Positions 61,301 to 64,000 of a stretch of DNA of 64,000 nucleotides are shown here, piece by piece. The notes under the pieces were generated by a model. That model made no database searches. It worked only from the letters and a program-made list of their open reading frames with translations, and was not told where the DNA came from. Made by a program: the position numbers and the translations under genes. Each line of letters starts with the position of its first letter. Positions within the stretch are counted from its first letter, which is position 1. The stretch is from Lethocerus indicus (lineage: Eukaryota; Arthropoda; Insecta; Hemiptera; Belostomatidae), in the NCBI GenBank assembly GCA_019843655.1, contig JACDQD010000002.1, positions 11,234,393 through 11,298,392 on the forward strand, in the 5' to 3' direction.

Positions 61301-64000
61301 CATTGACCGAGAGATTTATGGGCTTGATTATAAAGAAGTATCTACTCCGACCACTTTGTCCCACCCGAATCACTTATTTATTTTTTTTAGCAGTAGGACT
61401 ATTCCTGGTATTATTTTAATATTCTATATCCCCGCAGATGAGAATCCACCATAAATTGTCTTTAGGATGAATTTTCGCCGGGTCATTAGCTGTGTAGACT
61501 TACAGTGTAGTGCATTATGTATACTTTGTATTGATCTTTAGCAGATTTTCGATTATAATTCTGGAAATTAATATATGGTTACACGTGTTTTCTCCGCTCC
61601 CGGTGATTTGGTCCCATACTGGTTTCTGCTCTACTACTTCATCAATAGGATTTAATCAGGGATGCAAACGGCAGTGATAATACATGTATGATTCATCGGC
61701 AAACAAAATTCGCAGGTCGCTTACAAATTTTCTAATAATTTTTGTTAGCGCAAAAGTTAGTCCATCCCACCTAATACTCCCAACATTATTCCGCGGAAGC
61801 GAAGTGAATTTTCACGAACGAGTCCGAAACAAATTCCGAAGAGTTCCAAAGCACACGGTACAGACGGTTGGGTGTAGTGGGCGTATTTTATTCTGTCTTC
61901 TATTTTGTTTTTTCCCTGTTTTTTTTTGTTTTTTTCTTTCACCGCACCCAGTACCCGAATACCTAATTTATATTCTGACCGGCGGTGTTGTAGGTGAGCT
62001 GGCCCAAGGGGTAACGTTCCAAAGCTCCCTTTAATGTCTGTTTTAGACAGCGGGGTGAGGGGCGAGGGTAATATCACTATCGCTGGTCAGATCCCCGCTT
62101 ACACACCGTCTCACTTTACACACATCCCGTCCTCACATTTCAATTGAAACCCTAACTCCTGTCATACAGATCCCTTTTTCTCTGTTGTAATAATGCCTAC
62201 TAAATGATTCGCTCTGAAACCCACCCCTATAATAATCCTCTCTGTATAATAATCCCTATAATAATTTCTCCACAACCTTGAAGCCTAAAAACCACGGGAT
62301 CGTTGTCCATTAAAGCCGGGCATTTGTGGTCTAATAAGCAGACACTATAATTTAGCCTTCATGTGTCATAAGCTGAAATCATGTATATATTTTTATTGCA
62401 TTACTGTTGTATCGGAAGAATGAAAATCCGAAGGCTTTAAATCTTAACCCAACATTATTTGTTTCCATAAGTGTTAAATTCATCCGGGAAGAGTATCTTT
62501 TACGTTATAATGCACGCGGGATGAATCATATTTGGTCATTTTCTTACTTCTCTAAAAACTTTTACTTATTTCTGCAGTGATGATGCGACATTTGAATTCT
62601 CACAGAAATTAATATAAATTGTCTTAAAGGCTTGATACTTGTGGACTGTAACACCCGTTGTAATTACAAGGACCAATTTCAAATCCAGCGTGTCCAGTCT
62701 CAAATGCGGATTTGAGCGAAGCGGACGGAGAATGAGGCCGGTCTGGTCCAGCGTAATTGGCGCATGACGAGGCAGATAAACTCTTATCTCGGGGGACTGG
62801 TCTATTAAATGAGCTATGAACTCATTCACGACTCCGCCGGAGTTCAGCATGACAGACATATGTCGTCCTCCTTAACCGAAGATAGCCATCTCTCCTCCAC
62901 TCGTCATTCTCGTCTATTCATCCTTCTCAGCTAAATTTAACTCGGCACGATAACATTTAATTCTGGCTATAAATTTCTGCGCTAACAATTTTCGGCTGTG
63001 CGTAATATCAGAATGATGTTAGATAAGCCGCATTTTATTGTCAAGTTTTGACATCATTATAAATAACATTAATGTGTAAAAAGGAATGATAAAATTGATT
63101 TTATATAAGTGAGGAATCTGCTTTGATTCTTAGTTGCATTTGGAGTTAAGTCACTGCCCAAATATATAATTATGAAAACATAATGTTGTAAGGCTATGTA
63201 ACCGAGCCATAGTTGTGTTGTAGCCAGGAGGGTCTGTCTACAGTCTGTTTTCTGATGGTAGAGAAGTCATTTCATAATTGATGATGGTGATAATGAAATT
63301 ATATACAAAAGTACGACTAGGTGTCTCCTTGACAAGTAATGAGTGATAATAGTTTTTAAATTTAATTCACTTTTCGATGAACTATTCACTAGTACGGCGA
63401 ACTAATATAATGTCACAAATGCTGTCCAGCATACAAATATGCTACGAATTCCAAACAATAAAAGAACTGTGGACTGTTTGAGTGGATGTATGGCTTTTCG
63501 GATTGAAGTGTCAAATTGGCCGAAAACCAATAGGGTAAGTTTGAACGGAAACTGTCCCTTTTCTCGTAGGCCCGGAGACGAAGAGAGCAGAGTTGGCAGA
63601 ATCAATTTGTGTTCTGAGGCAAACTTGATGTGTGTACTTCGTATGTGTGCATGCGTGTGTGCGTAGTCTGGGCGGCGCTAACTTCGTCCGCGGCTCCAAC
63701 TCGATAAAGTCCAGTTTTCTTTCCCAGTTGTAAAAACACGACCGAATTTTGATGACCCCCGCGTTTTGTAAAACAAGTCGGAGGCTTATTGTACGATGAC
63801 TTCCGTCCCAACTCCAAAATGAAATTAAGTATTTTTTAAGTGACTATGTAGTTATTTGATAGTTCATTTTAAACACTGATGTGTGTCAGTATGGTGTTAG
63901 TTTGTTGTGCGTATAGGACAATTTCAATGGCAAATTAATTATTTAAATTAGTGGATTGATTCCTGGTTACACAGTGTACTAAACAACAGGCTACGTAAAC

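Larger units (their letters stand above)
1..64000 (+). other. Interior of a very long intron of a + strand gene (inferred)
   Basis: No coding exon, tRNA or rRNA is recognisable on either strand. Four acceptor-donor junctions of the recursive-splicing type occur at 10669, 29078, 40243 and 57065, all on the + strand. Such sites are known to function only inside long introns, so the transcription unit should run left to right, with its flanking exons outside the window. No comparably good junction was found when the - strand was read. The host gene cannot be named. An alternative is intergenic DNA with four chance matches, but the one-strand bias and the quality of all four tracts make that less likely. 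Confidence 0.7.
57074..64000. other. Non-coding segment downstream of ratchet point 4
   Basis: No gene is recognised in about 7 kb. Contents: GC islands near 57480-57700, 58060-58500 and 59740-59850, two G-quadruplex motifs at 58283-58302 and 58344-58365, a strong isolated acceptor-like tract ending at 59540, and a donor-like GTAAGT at 63535. The open frame before 63535 (from about 63406) has no acceptor of comparable quality, so no exon is called. Confidence 0.55.

Noticed and set aside
61975..62000. TAG|GTGAGC as a ratchet point
   Set aside because: The upstream sequence is G-rich (GGCGGTGTTG), so there is no acceptor tract.
63406..63540. Possible exon ending at GTAAGT (63535)
   Set aside because: The frame is short and the only upstream AG sites lack a pyrimidine tract. 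The peptide has no recognised motif.
1..64000. Assignment to a named Hox or other developmental gene
   Set aside because: Recursive splicing and TAAT-rich islands are suggestive, but no exon, homeobox or known microRNA was recognised, so naming the gene would be guesswork.

Overview
The window looks like non-coding DNA from a metazoan, most likely an invertebrate. AT-rich stretches with many TAAT-type words alternate with short GC-rich islands. CpG does not look depleted by eye, which argues against a heavily methylated vertebrate genome and is compatible with an arthropod. Dinucleotide microsatellites (TA, GA/CT, TG) are scattered throughout. I recognise no protein-coding gene, tRNA or rRNA on either strand. 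The longer open frames are microsatellite translations or composition-driven frames without recognisable domains or paired splice sites.

The main result is a set of four sites, all on the + strand, where a pyrimidine tract and YAG acceptor are joined directly to a GTRAG donor with no exon between them. The junctions are 10669/10670, 29078/29079, 40243/40244 and 57065/57066. This is the layout of recursive-splicing ratchet points (zero-nucleotide exons), known from long Drosophila introns such as Ultrabithorax and from some long vertebrate introns. I found no equally good site on the - strand. The simplest reading is that the whole window lies inside one very long intron (over 46 kb) of a + strand gene whose exons are outside the window. 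Removal would occur in steps of about 18.4, 11.2 and 16.8 kb between the visible points. The 29 kb point is followed 63 nt later by a second strong donor, which makes a candidate RS-exon with stops in all frames.

Layout: 1-10.6 kb is intronic sequence with GC islands and an E-box cluster. 10.7-29 kb holds several GC islands, a CGATA cluster, TA/CT/GA repeats, a TGACA palindrome and a POU/homeodomain-like word. 29-40 kb holds a dense CCAAT-box cluster near 32.5-32.75 kb and a 28-bp tandem repeat. 40-57 kb holds long TA/TG and GA microsatellites, a small dispersed repeat family (three copies at 43.9-47.1 kb, one with a hammerhead-ribozyme-like core), and an island with a second copy of the 18-bp POU-like word. 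57-64 kb has GC islands with two G-quadruplex motifs.

The gene is not identified. Islands, motif clusters and gigantic size would suit a developmental regulator with intronic enhancers, but that is inference.
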